From: Treponema sp.
GTDB taxonomy: Bacteria > Spirochaetota > Spirochaetia > Treponematales > Treponemataceae
Direction: 5' to 3'
DNA: 64,000 nucleotides
Assembly (NCBI GenBank): GCA_017940005.1
Contig: JAGAZO010000005.1
Span: forward strand, 1-64,000
Made by a program: the position numbers and the translations under genes. Positions within the stretch are counted from its first letter, which is position 1, and each line of letters opens with the position of its first letter. Below are positions 7,647-16,545 of this stretch, piece by piece. Below the pieces are notes generated by a model. That model was not told where the DNA came from, searched no databases, and was given only the letters and a program-made list of their open reading frames with translations.

Positions 7647-8288
7647 ATGAAATCAATTACAAAGGATTTTTCAATCTATATGAAGCCAATTGTATTGGAT
7701 TTTTCTGATGTGGCAGAAATCTGTAAAATTCTTTCTGTGATTTCCGATGAATATGAAATCAAAACTGATGATACAGAATTTGAAAATTTTGAAGAATTAA
7801 AAAATTATTCAAAAGATGTTATTTCAAATTTAAAAATTTCTACGAAAATTCCGTATATAACTATTGATTTTTATAAACATTCGCCTGCAAAACTTTATAT
7901 CGCAGAAGATACCCTTGTTTCTAGAGGAGCATTAGAAAAAATACGAGATGTTTTGAATGCAAAAATTGTGAAATCCTATTCTGTGATTTCTATTTTTGAT
8001 AAAGTTTTAAAACGAGTGTTTTATGCGGATGTCCTTCTTTCTATAGTGTTATTTGCTTTCAATTTATTAAAACCTTTAACAATATTTGAGTTTTTTTTAC
8101 CATTTGCTTGTTTTTATATTCTTTTTGGAGTCTTTTCTACGACTTATACGACCTTAATTGAAAATCGATATTCTCTGATTTACTTAAAAGGGAAAGAGCC
8201 GTCATTTTGGATTAGAAAAAAAGATGAAATTATTTTATTGATTATTTCCAATATTATAAGCTTTATTTTAGGTCTGATTATATCATAA
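7647..8288 (+). CDS. Membrane protein with two or three C-terminal helices
   Basis: This encodes 213 residues. The ATG at 7647 follows AAAGGGGGA and starts two bases after the preceding stop codon, so the two genes form an operon. Residues 1-125 look cytosolic, with strands such as KISTKIPYITIDFYK. The remainder has hydrophobic segments near residues 130-145 (YADVLLSIVLFAFNLL), 150-170 (EFFLPFACFYILFGVF) and 195-213 (IILLIISNIISFILGLIIS). I recognise no family. A membrane partner next to a possible HEPN effector and an ATPase is common in anti-phage loci, but no function can be assigned. Confidence 0.65.
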   Translation: MKSITKDFSIYMKPIVLDFSDVAEICKILSVISDEYEIKTDDTEFENFEELKNYSKDVISNLKISTKIPYITIDFYKHSPAKLYIAEDTLVSRGALEKIRDVLNAKIVKSYSVISIFDKVLKRVFYADVLLSIVLFAFNLLKPLTIFEFFLPFACFYILFGVFSTTYTTLIENRYSLIYLKGKEPSFWIRKKDEIILLIISNIISFILGLIIS

Positions 8289-8336
8289 TTGTAAAAAGCT
8301 TGTGATAGTATTTGTCTTTAATAGGAGTTGAAAACT

Positions 8337-9011
8337 ATGGAAATTAAGGAAACAAAAATATATAGATACTTGGAAAAGAACAGCAAAACTTTTCATTGTG
8401 AAAACATAAACAAAGTAACAGCTTATGCACAAAGTTTTCTTTCTCGTATACCCACAATGTTTTCTAATTATACGAACCATGATATTGGGCATTCTGCAAG
8501 GGTTGCAGATTATATGGCTGAATTGTTGCCTTGTTCAATCGAAAAATATAATGACACAGAGCTTGTTGTAATGTTGTACTCTGCCATATTTCATGATATT
8601 GGAATGGCTGTCTCTGAAACAGAAAATAACTTAACACCTTCTACACAAGATGATATTAGAAAAACGCATCATATACGCTCTGAGAAATTCATAAATGGAA
8701 AGACTGAAAAAGACGATTGTTTTACTATTGACAATGAAAGTTCTGTGAATTTTAAAAGTCTAGTAGCATCAATAGTCAGAACTCACGGTGAAGATTTTTC
8801 TTGGATTGAAAAAAATCTGAAGAAGAATGAGTGCTTCGGAAATGATATAGTCAATCCTCAGTTCATATCTTGCTTGTTAAGATTGGGGGATTATCTTGAT
8901 TTTGATTCTAGAAGAACCCCGTATCATTTATTCCAGTTTTTAAATCTTTCAAAAAAAAGTTTCAGTGAGTGGAAAAAGCATTTTCCGATAACAAATTATA
9001 ACAAGGTTTAA
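8337..9011 (+). CDS. HD-domain half of a split HD/Hsp90-like ATPase gene
   Basis: This encodes 224 residues, with an AGGAG site nine bases before the ATG. Metal-binding HD signatures are visible: NHDIGHSARV (H52), IFHDIGM (H86-D87), VRTHGED and LLRLGDYLDFD. The frame ends with TAA at 9009-9011, yet the same frame continues as NQKIYFTGNCEEPDVFLGIL into the ATPase ORF without a break in protein-like sequence. One base change therefore seems to split a single gene of about 820 codons. HD domains fused to Hsp90-like ATPases occur in bacterial conflict systems, where the HD part may act on nucleotides. Whether this half works alone is unclear. Confidence 0.7.
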   Translation: MEIKETKIYRYLEKNSKTFHCENINKVTAYAQSFLSRIPTMFSNYTNHDIGHSARVADYMAELLPCSIEKYNDTELVVMLYSAIFHDIGMAVSETENNLTPSTQDDIRKTHHIRSEKFINGKTEKDDCFTIDNESSVNFKSLVASIVRTHGEDFSWIEKNLKKNECFGNDIVNPQFISCLLRLGDYLDFDSRRTPYHLFQFLNLSKKSFSEWKKHFPITNYNKV

Positions 9012-9068
9012 AATCAAAAAATATATTTTACAGGAAACTGTGAAGAGCCAGATGTTTTCCTTGGAATT

Positions 9069-10799
9069 TTGAACTATTTTGGTCTAATTGAGGAAGAAAT
9101 AAAAAATGCGAAATCGCTGTTGGTCGATAATGATGAAAAATATAAGTTAAACATAGAAGATAAGATTTTAAATCAAATATCACATAATAGTTTTGATTCG
9201 GTCGATTTGCAGTATTCAATGGATTATATATCTATATCAAGTTTGTTGATGGGAGAAAATCTATATAGTGATAAAAAAGCGGCTTTGAGAGAAATAATAC
9301 AGAACTCGCTGGATGCTGTTTCCCTGAGAAAAGAAATTGCTGAGAAAAATAAAATTGAATATGCTCCTGCAATAAAAATAATAATTTCTGATGATATTGT
9401 TACTGTAAAAGACAATGGAATTGGAATGACTCTTTCAGATGTTAGGAATTATTTTCTTAATATTGGTCATTCTTTTTACCGTTCTGCAGATTTTAAGGAT
9501 TTATCGCTTTCTTATAAGCCTATCAGCCATTATGGAATAGGTTTTCTTTCATCTTTTTTGCTATCTGATACAATAACTGTAAAAACGACATCATACAAAG
9601 AACCAAATGTTTGTAATACTCTTGAATTACAAAAAAATAATCGATTTGTGATTCAAAAACGAGAAGAAAATACCCTTCCAGAGGCAGGAACGGAAATAAG
9701 GGTTGAAAAATTACCATTCTCAAAAGTATTTCCTAAACGAGAAGATGTTTGCAAATATATTTCTGAAACCTTTAAAGATACTGGAATAAAAATTATTGTT
9801 TCAGAAGATGGACAAGAAACGGGTGTTAATTTTGAACTTCAAAACACAAAAAATAAAATAAATATTTCTGAGTATCTAAATAATGTTGAATGTTCTTGTA
9901 GTATTCCTTTTATTGTTGTTACAAAAAATGCCATAAAATTAAGAGGAATAAATTCTATTACTTCTCCGTTTGAGAATACCACTGAATATTTATATGATGC
10001 AGAGTATTTTCCCGAAATGATAGTTGATAATGAAGATTTGTATAATTGGACAGAAAATGAATACTCCATATATCCAATAGAGCGTTTACTTGATTCTGAT
10101 GGAAACCTAAAAATTTTAAGCGTTTATCCTTTAGATTATGATGAGAGTGAATGTTTTTTTCAGGCTCAAGAAATTCTAGATGATGATGATTCTGCGTTTG
10201 AATATCTACAAAAAAAACATTCTGTATATGAACCTATTCGTATTTATATAAGTGATGAAACTCTATTTTATGAGATTGATGATTTTGAAGTTATTGATAT
10301 TGAATCAAAGATAAAAGGTTATGATGAAACATCGGAATTTAAAAAACTTTTAATAAGTTTTATTAAAAAAGTAGAGAACTATGATATTTGCAATTGTTTA
10401 ATAAAGAAAGAGTTACAATTTATATTTATAAATAGAGATTCTTTTTCAAAAACAGAATCGAATCGGACTATTTCAAATTACTATCATAATAATCTTTTCA
10501 TAAAGAATGTTAGAATTCCAAATTTCAATATTTCAATTCCTATTTTATTAAGAGGGCTTGTGCTTGCCAATTTTGATATAAATATATTTTCAGATAATTG
10601 TTATCCAGATGTGTCAAGAACAAGGTTAAGTGAAGGAACTTGTAAATTGCTAGGTTATGCAATAGGTCGGGCAATTCATATTTTCATATTAAAACATGCT
10701 GATTTAAACGAATCCGAGAAGAATTTTTTACGAGCGTTTATCAGTAAATTCTATAGATATGATTCCAAAAATGAGTTTTGTAAAAAAATAGATTTTTAA
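9069..10799 (+). CDS. Hsp90-like ATPase half of the split gene
   Basis: Coding similarity begins at 9012, right after the TAA; the first usable start is the TTG at 9069, giving 576 residues. The GHKL/Hsp90-type ATP site is complete: N-box REIIQNSLDAV (E75, N79), G1 box DNGIGM (D115), GHSFYRS, and G2 box HYGIGFLSSF, then GTEIRVEKLPF. The C-terminal half has no motif I recognise and ends near CYPDVSRTRLSEG. The ATPase presumably senses or remodels a target and the HD part acts. With the TAA in place the ATPase would need its own weak start or readthrough, so the gene is probably inactive or phase-switched by mutation. Confidence 0.65.
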   Translation: MNYFGLIEEEIKNAKSLLVDNDEKYKLNIEDKILNQISHNSFDSVDLQYSMDYISISSLLMGENLYSDKKAALREIIQNSLDAVSLRKEIAEKNKIEYAPAIKIIISDDIVTVKDNGIGMTLSDVRNYFLNIGHSFYRSADFKDLSLSYKPISHYGIGFLSSFLLSDTITVKTTSYKEPNVCNTLELQKNNRFVIQKREENTLPEAGTEIRVEKLPFSKVFPKREDVCKYISETFKDTGIKIIVSEDGQETGVNFELQNTKNKINISEYLNNVECSCSIPFIVVTKNAIKLRGINSITSPFENTTEYLYDAEYFPEMIVDNEDLYNWTENEYSIYPIERLLDSDGNLKILSVYPLDYDESECFFQAQEILDDDDSAFEYLQKKHSVYEPIRIYISDETLFYEIDDFEVIDIESKIKGYDETSEFKKLLISFIKKVENYDICNCLIKKELQFIFINRDSFSKTESNRTISNYYHNNLFIKNVRIPNFNISIPILLRGLVLANFDINIFSDNCYPDVSRTRLSEGTCKLLGYAIGRAIHIFILKHADLNESEKNFLRAFISKFYRYDSKNEFCKKIDF

Positions 10800-10823
10800 T
10801 GGGTATTGCGAGGAGATTTCTAC

Positions 10824-10871
10824 TATGCCCGAATCCCAGTTAATCGAATGCAAAGAGGAAAATGAAATATG
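10824..10871 (+). pseudogene. Duplicated start of the AlbA_2 gene
   Basis: The 15-codon ORF MPESQLIECKEENEI copies the first codons of the AlbA_2 gene at 11996 (MSESQLIEYKES). The shared DNA CGAATCCCAGTTAATCGAAT lies at 10830-10849 and 12001-12020. The fragment stops where the DUF1016 gene begins, so the two copies bracket that gene as direct repeats. Confidence 0.6.
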
Positions 10872-11927
10872 AACAGACAGGAAAAATCATTTGAGGAAAT
10901 TCGTTCAATAATCGTGACTCACCGCAGTTCTGCCTTGCGCGGGGTAAACACAGAGTCTATCCTTATGAATTGGGAAGTCGGCTGTTATATTTCCGCTCGG
11001 CTCAAATCAAATGAATGGGGAAGCAAGGTTGTGACGGAACTTTCGGAATATCTCCGTGTTCAAGACCCGACATTGAAAGGATATAGCCGCCGTAATCTGT
11101 ATAACATGGTCGCATTTTATGAGGCATATTCTACACAAGTTTTTTTTGAGATGGAACAAAGGCTTATTGGGAATAAAATAAAAAACTTGCAGACTGCTCA
11201 AATTGTGCAGACGACATCTGCACAATTGCCGATAGAATCTTCTGAATTTGTGCAGTCGAAAACTGCACAATTACAACCACCCAAAGTACTTTTCCTTACG
11301 ACTTTTTCAAATCATGTGGAAATCATAAACCACTGCAAATCTGATGAAGAACGGCTGTTTTATATCTTATATTCATTCCGAGAAAACTTGAAGTTTAAAG
11401 AATTACAGCGTTGCATTCAGACAGACACCTATTCTAGCTTGCTTGGTGATAAAAAGAACATTTCAAAAGGATTGAAAGAAGTATATCCAAAAGCAGAGAT
11501 TCTTTTCAAGGATACCGCATTTGTTGATTTTTTGAATCTTCCGCAGAAACATTCGGAAGCGAAACTTCACAAAGGTCTGCTTGAAAATATGAAGCAATTT
11601 GTGCTTGAACTTGGGAAGGATTTTATCTTTATGGAAAGCGAATATCCACTCAGAGTTGGCGGCTCAACCTTCAAAGTTGATTTATTGTTTTTCCATCGCG
11701 GCTTACAGTGTCTTGTTGCTGTCGAGTTGAAAACAAAAAACTTCAAGCCAGAACATTTGGGGCAGCTTGAATTTTATCTTGAAGCTCTTGACCGTGATGT
11801 AAAACGAAGCAACGAAAATCCGAGCGTAGGTATTCTGTGGTGTCCGTCCTCAGACCACAGTGTCGTGGAATATGCCATGAGCAGAAGTCTTTCGCCAACA
11901 ATGGTAACTGATATAAGCGTTTATTGA
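10869..11927 (+). CDS. DUF1016 (YhcG-type) PD-(D/E)XK nuclease protein
   Basis: This encodes 352 residues. The N-terminal DUF1016 helical domain has INWEVG-like ILMNWEVGCYISARL and SRRNLYNMVAFYEAY near residues 30-95. The C-terminal nuclease domain has FKVDLLFFHRG and VAVELKTKNFKPEHLGQLEF, with D271 and E284-x-K286 as likely PD-(D/E)XK residues. The middle (about 110-150) is a Gln/Thr-rich linker with a repeated TAQL/SAQL pattern. Such proteins are found beside restriction and other defence genes. Flanking direct copies of the AlbA_2 gene start suggest it was inserted into or just ahead of that gene. Good start: AGAGGAAAATGAAAT before the ATG. Confidence 0.85.
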   Translation: MNRQEKSFEEIRSIIVTHRSSALRGVNTESILMNWEVGCYISARLKSNEWGSKVVTELSEYLRVQDPTLKGYSRRNLYNMVAFYEAYSTQVFFEMEQRLIGNKIKNLQTAQIVQTTSAQLPIESSEFVQSKTAQLQPPKVLFLTTFSNHVEIINHCKSDEERLFYILYSFRENLKFKELQRCIQTDTYSSLLGDKKNISKGLKEVYPKAEILFKDTAFVDFLNLPQKHSEAKLHKGLLENMKQFVLELGKDFIFMESEYPLRVGGSTFKVDLLFFHRGLQCLVAVELKTKNFKPEHLGQLEFYLEALDRDVKRSNENPSVGILWCPSSDHSVVEYAMSRSLSPTMVTDISVY

Positions 11928-11995
11928 TTCCAAAAGATGTTGTCGCAAAGAATTTGGATGAATATTGCGGTTTTGTTGATGAGGAGAATTAACCT

Positions 11996-13398
11996 ATGTC
12001 CGAATCCCAGTTAATCGAATACAAAGAAAGTTGGCGTAATGAATATCTCAAATGGATTTGCGGCTTTGCAAATGCGCAGGGCGGTGTGCTTTATATCGGC
12101 ATTGACGATAAGGGCAACACCGTTGGCATTTCAGACAGTAAAAACTCCTTGAAGATATTCCAAACAAAATCCGTGATACAATGGGAATCATTACGGAAGT
12201 GAATTTGATTAAAAAATCAAACAAAAATGTAATTGAAATCAAGGTAGAGCCGAGTCAGTTTCCCGTAAATTATAAGGGCGAATATCATTACAGGAGCGGA
12301 AGCACAAAACAGCAGCTGAAAGGCAATGCGCTCAATTCGTTCCTCATGAAGAAGATGGGCGTAACTTGGGAAAGTGCCGTTGTGGAAAATATTGCACCCG
12401 AACAGTTGCCCGACACTTCATTTGATATTTTTAAGGAACAGGCTCATCGTTATAACCGTTTGCTTGAAGAAGATATGAACCTTTCAAAACGGGAACTGTT
12501 GGAGAAATTGCAGCTTTTGACCGCTGACGGAAAACTTACTCGCGCGGCGTATCTTTTGTTTGCGAAAGACCCGAACAAAGTTGCGTTCAATTCTTTCATA
12601 AAAATCGGCTATTTTGACGGCTCTGATGTTCTGTATCAGGACGAGGTGAAAGGCTCGCTTTTTGAGCAGGCGGAAAAATGCATCGACTTGATTTTTACAA
12701 AATATTTGAAAGCGACGATTACTTATGACGGAATCACGCGCGTTGAAACCTTTCCTTTTGCTTATGGAGCAATCCGTGAGGCAATTTATAACGCAATTGT
12801 TCACCGTGCCTATAATTACATGAATCCTACGCAAATTCGCGTGTATTACAATCAGATTGTGATTTCAAATGACGCGGCGAATGTAACGGAAGATTGGACG
12901 GAATAAAAACTCTTTCAAAAGCATAAGTCCATCAAATACAATCCGCTGATTGCCGATGCATTTTTTAAGGCGGGCTATATTGAAACATGGGGGCGCGGAA
13001 TTCAAAAAATTTGCGATGCCTGCAAGGAAAACGAAAATCCCCTGCCGCATTATCAGATTGACGGAAATGATTTTACCGTTATTTTTGACGCGGTAGCGGG
13101 TACGGCAAAAGATGGTCTTATTTACAAAGAAAACCTTGCTCCTGGTCAAAATACTTGGGATGCGGAACGGGGCAAGACTGATGTGAACGGTGGAAAAGAG
13201 GAAAAAAGTTCACAGAAAAGTTCACAGAAAATTATTGAGCTTATAAAAATGGACAGGACGATTACAACACAGGCAATGGCTGATAAAATAGGCATTTCTC
13301 GCCGAGCAGTCGCAAAGCAAATTGCTATTCTTCAAGAGAAAAATATTATCCGTCGTATTGGCGGTGATAAGGGCGGATATTGGGAGGTAATGAAATGA
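11996..13398 (+). pseudogene. AlbA_2/RecG-like ATP-binding protein, broken twice
   Basis: The N-terminus (MSESQLIEYKESWRNEYLKW, GVLYIGIDDKGNTVGI) is an AlbA_2 (divergent AAA-4) DNA-binding domain. The frame breaks at the A-run 12140-12144; one more A restores DSKKLLEDIPNKIRD and joins the next frame. That frame holds the ATP-binding part (EAIYNAIVHRAYNY, about codon 265) but hits TAA at 12904-12906 inside DWTE-stop-KLFQKHKS. After it the same frame runs on with PLIADAFFKAGYIETWGRGI and a C-terminal winged-helix, SRRAVAKQIAILQEKN, to 13398. The intact protein would be about 467 residues. Such proteins are DNA-binding regulators or defence components; this copy has one deletion and one nonsense change. 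Confidence 0.85.
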
Positions 13399-13496
13399 TC
13401 ACACCCCGAAACGCCGACATTACAACAATCGATGAACTGGAATTGCGCGGAAAACGCTTGTGAATATGCACATGCTGTAAAAGTATAAAAATACAT

Positions 13497-14246
13497 TTGT
13501 CTCAGGTAGAAGGTGCATACAACTTTGTTCTGGAGCATATAAATCTTGGTATTGAAATAAACGGCTTGTATCGCAAAGAACAGTATGAACTTCCAGAGGC
13601 TATAATCCGCGAGCTGATTCTTAATGCTGTCATTCATCGAAATTATATGATGTCGTCCTGTGTTCAGGTCGCCGTGTATGATGACCGCGTGGAAATTTCT
13701 TCGCCCGGTAGTTTGTTCGGCACGCTGACTTTGGAAGAAGCGTTGAGCGGTCGGTCGTCAATCCGAAACAAGGTGATTGCGGGCGTGTGCGAAAAATTGG
13801 GCATCGTGGAAGGCTGGGGAACGGGCTTGAAGCGTATTATGGATATGTGCAGGGAGCTGAATATTCGCGCTCCTGAGTTTGTAGAAATCGGTGATTTGTT
13901 GCGGGTGAACTTTTACCGCCCATCATATAATGACGGCATTTACACGGCAGAAAGTGCCGAGAAAGAACTTACAGTGCAAAACACCCCTGAAAACTGCACT
14001 GTATCTGCACTCGAAACCGAAAAATTGCACTCTAATTGCACTGTAAATATTCCCGAAGTTGCACTCAAAACATTTTCTGCACTCAAAGAAAATCCTCATG
14101 CAACAGCAAAAGAACTGACAGGAGCTTTGGGGATTTCTTTGCGGACTGTAAAAAATCATTTGGCGTTGTTAAAACAAAATGGTTTAATTGTCCGTATTGG
14201 CAGCGATAAATCTGGTTATTGGGAGATTGTTAATAACGGAAATTGA
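13497..14246 (+). CDS. AlbA_2/RecG-like ATP-binding protein, N-terminus missing
   Basis: This encodes 249 residues from a TTG. It corresponds to the C-terminal half of the same family as the preceding pseudogene: VEGAYNFVLEHINLGIEINGLYRKE, IIRELILNAVIHRNY, GIVEGWGTGLKRIMDMC and a terminal helix-turn-helix (GISLRTVKNHLALLKQNG). No AlbA_2 domain precedes it. The same frame upstream has a TGA at 13461-13463 and then a 22-codon ORF from 13395 that overlaps the previous stop (ATGA). The gene has therefore lost its DNA-binding domain by deletion and is probably a relic. A Thr/Cys-rich linker at residues about 150-185 repeats the CTV pattern. Confidence 0.6.
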   Translation: MSQVEGAYNFVLEHINLGIEINGLYRKEQYELPEAIIRELILNAVIHRNYMMSSCVQVAVYDDRVEISSPGSLFGTLTLEEALSGRSSIRNKVIAGVCEKLGIVEGWGTGLKRIMDMCRELNIRAPEFVEIGDLLRVNFYRPSYNDGIYTAESAEKELTVQNTPENCTVSALETEKLHSNCTVNIPEVALKTFSALKENPHATAKELTGALGISLRTVKNHLALLKQNGLIVRIGSDKSGYWEIVNNGN

Positions 14247-14248
14247 AA

Positions 14249-14572
14249 ATGAACGAAGAAACGAGCGAGTTTCCGAAAGATTTCATCAATTCTCTAAAAT
14301 CATTAGGTGAAATGGCAGCATCCAGCCAAAACTGTGCGGCGGCAATGCTTTACAGGCTGATGTTCCGTCATGAAAAGAATATCCATGTCCTTGACACCTA
14401 CGCCGACCAAGTGTTTGACGGGATAGTTGGAATTGGGAGCAAATTTGCAGAAGAAGATTATCGAAACTACCTTCAATACTTGAAAATAGTCGTTCCAACT
14501 GAGTATGAGGGGCATAAAGAAATGCTTGATGATTACACATCGGAAGATGAAAATGTTTCAGATGAAAAGTAA
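14249..14572 (+). CDS. Small acidic hypothetical protein
   Basis: This encodes 107 residues starting at the ATG two bases after the preceding stop. It is acidic with a C-terminal EGHKEMLDDYTSEDENVSDE tail. The middle looks helical (NCAAAMLYRLMFRHEKNIH, DYRNYLQYLKIV). There is no recognised domain, signal peptide or membrane segment. It is probably co-transcribed with the AlbA_2-like relic. A minus-strand ORF covers the same DNA but looks less protein-like. Confidence 0.5.
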   Translation: MNEETSEFPKDFINSLKSLGEMAASSQNCAAAMLYRLMFRHEKNIHVLDTYADQVFDGIVGIGSKFAEEDYRNYLQYLKIVVPTEYEGHKEMLDDYTSEDENVSDEK

Positions 14573-14724
14573 CCTTGAAGCAATGCGACCCAATGATTCT
14601 CAAATAATGCAACCTTGCACCCCAATTCGAGCGAAGCGAGAATTCTTTGAGATTGGCTCCGTCAATCTCAGTGTACGCTATACTGGCACCGACAAAAGTG
14701 ATGAGCCTTTTATCAGTGTTATTT

Positions 14725-14845
14725 AGGTGTTCCCCGCTCCGCCCCTTCACTCGCGCACTCTCGTTGTCGTGCACGTTCAGCGTTCAGGCAGACAACGTGC
14801 GTTTTCTGGACTTTCCTTGAGGGGCTTTGCGGTCGCCCCTTAAAA
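14725..14845. repeat. Structured GC-rich repeat (copy A)
   Basis: It starts GGTGTTCCCCGCTCCGCCCC and so resembles the start of the repeat at 15647. It contains the hairpin AGGGGC-loop-GCCCCT near 14819-14840 and a longer inverted pair built on GTTGTCGTGC and GACAACGTGC. Its right end is unclear. Upstream, 14650-14672 carries a small hairpin, GAGATTG with CAATCTC. From 14846 to 14941 I see nothing else except a T-rich run at 14929-14936. Confidence 0.45.
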
Positions 14846-14941
14846 ACTGTGCAACATTGTACTCATCTGTCACGACCTGAAAAGTCGGACAAAATGCCCG
14901 TGCTGCTGTTTTCAGTTTTTTCACCCCTCTTTTTTTGACGG

Positions 14942-15630
14942 CTATCGTGAGTAGCCCTCGCGTTCGCGCTCCCTGTTCAACTCAATCTGCCATTCTTGCG
15001 CCAGCGTTTTTGCTTTCGTAAAGTAACGCTCGTAAAAGGAAAGCCCCTCGTCTTTTACCATTTCTGAAAAAGCGCACCTCCACTTTCTCTTGGTTTCAGC
15101 AATCGCCTTTTCGATTTCTGAAACGGGCGTGTCGCAAAGCATATCGGCATAGTCGCTTTCGCCGTAACTGTATTTGCACACAATATTGTCACCAGAATGA
15201 TAGCATCGCTTGTGACCGAAAAGTCGCTTGTACAGCTCGGAAAGTTTTTTGTCATATGCTTGCTTCACTTTTGCGATTGCCGCCACGATTCCCGCTTTGA
15301 CTTTCTGAAACAGACTTTGCAACGCGTTTTCTTTATAGCGGTTATTATTGTATTCGACAAAAGCATGATGTATCCATGAATCAGAATCCTTGATTTTGCA
15401 AGGCGAGTTCTCTTGCTTCAAGCAATTCCTGCGTTTCGTTTAATTCCGCTTCCAGAGCCAAATTGTCCTGTTCAGCCTTGTAAATATCTTTTTCTTTATG
15501 ACTGGGCTATACCCTTTTGTACGGTTGATTTTGATACCCATCGACTCGCAAAAATCCATCAAATCATAGCGGAGCGCTTCCTCAAACTGCTGTTGTGCAG
15601 TGCCTTTTCCCCTTGCGGTAACTGACTTTC
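14942..15630 (-). pseudogene. Frameshifted helical protein, possibly mobilisation-related
   Basis: Three consecutive frames on the minus strand read as one protein. From about 15629: TARGKGTAQQQFEEALRYDL and GIKINRTKGYSPVIKKK. From about 15495: KDIYKAEQDNLALEAELNET, a coiled coil. From 15421: WIHHAFVEYNNNRYKENALQ to YFTKAKTLAQEWQIEL. Each switch needs one inserted or deleted base. No ATG opens the gene and repeat copy B lies at its upstream edge. The first block vaguely recalls the C-terminal part of plasmid mobilisation proteins, but I cannot name the family with confidence. Confidence 0.5.
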
Positions 15631-15646
15631 TATTGCATTTTTATTT

Positions 15647-15765
15647 GGGCGTTCCCCTCACTTCGTTCGGGTCGGGCTACTACAGGTTCCGCTATCGCTC
15701 CATTCCTACGCTCGCGTTGCTCGCTTCGGAACGGCTATGCCGCCCCTCCAATCCCTAACGCTCGG
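15647..15765 (+). repeat. Structured repeat (copy B), left boundary of a gene block
   Basis: It begins TTTGGGCGTTCCC and ends CCCTAACGCTCGG. The copy at 18680-18802 has the same two ends in the opposite orientation. The inner part has many short inverted pairs (GTTCCGCTATCG, TTCGGAACGG). It abuts the stop codon of the lipoprotein gene at 15767. Confidence 0.65.
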
Positions 15766-15766
15766 C

Positions 15767-16498
15767 TTAATACACATTAAATGCCGCTGTATTTTCAATA
15801 CCATTTCTTAGATATTTTATTGTTACAGGACTTCCCGCAGATAAAAACATTGATGCAGTAAAAACGCTATTGGAATCAAGTATTTGAATACCATTTATTT
15901 CTGTGATAATATCGCCTTTTGAAAGATTTGCATAAAAAGCGGGCGATTTCTCGTAGACTATCGAAATATAAGCACCTGTATTTCTTTGTGCAGATAAACG
16001 GTCTGAGGCATTTAAATCTCGCCACTCAATTCCTATTTTTGGCATTTGGATATAACTTGTCTCATAAGGAACAAACAGATAAATATTGCAATCATAGCGT
16101 TTTATTGCATAAGAACCATATTGTGTCCAACCGCTTCTTGTATCTGTATATTCGTAGGAATACAGCGCAACTTTTGCACCGTATCTTCTGCAAAGTTTTT
16201 TTGCATTTGCTTCTATCTTGTTCACACTTTCGGCAGTTCCATTCCAACCTGCATAACCAATCACATAATAGTAATTCGATTGTAAAAAATACAAATCAGA
16301 TGAAAAATCGCTCGTATAATAAACCTTTGGTTCTTCATCGACAGAAAGTTTGCATTCCTCTGGAATTTCATTAGAGTTCTTTATGACTTTGTAAAACTCA
16401 TCAATATCAGTCCTGTTAGATGATACTCTGCTTGTTGTTTCACAGCCGAGAAAAACAAAGGATAAAAGCAGGGAGATAAAAACAGATTTTAGTTTCAT
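15767..16498 (-). CDS. Lipoprotein with C-terminal PDZ-like domain
   Basis: This encodes 243 residues. The ATG at 16498 has AAGGAGT just upstream; the longer frame from 16549 has no such site. The signal peptide MKLKSVFISLLLSFVFLGC ends in a lipobox, with Cys19 as the likely lipidated residue. The centre (NYYYVIGYAGWNGTAESVNK, VALYSYEYTD) resembles small treponemal lipoproteins of unknown role. The last 80 residues look like a PDZ domain (YISIVYEKSPAFYANLSKGD, IITEINGIQI), which binds peptide ends in envelope proteases and scaffolds. It is 47 bases downstream of the CoiA-like gene and ends two bases before repeat B. Confidence 0.7.
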   Translation of the reverse strand: MKLKSVFISLLLSFVFLGCETTSRVSSNRTDIDEFYKVIKNSNEIPEECKLSVDEEPKVYYTSDFSSDLYFLQSNYYYVIGYAGWNGTAESVNKIEANAKKLCRRYGAKVALYSYEYTDTRSGWTQYGSYAIKRYDCNIYLFVPYETSYIQMPKIGIEWRDLNASDRLSAQRNTGAYISIVYEKSPAFYANLSKGDIITEINGIQILDSNSVFTASMFLSAGSPVTIKYLRNGIENTAAFNVY

Positions 16499-16545
16499 AA
16501 CAAATACTCCTTCATAAATAAGTATATCATATATTCTAGCAAAAA

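Noticed and set aside
13395-13463. 22-codon ORF overlapping the previous stop, with ITTIDELELRGKRL resembling the start of phosphoglycerate kinase
   Set aside because: Too short to trust, and it ends at a TGA directly before the AlbA_2-like relic; the likeness may be chance.
14286-14774. 162-codon minus-strand frame opposite the small acidic gene
   Set aside because: It runs through repeat DNA and lacks start signals; the plus-strand frame follows the upstream gene closely.
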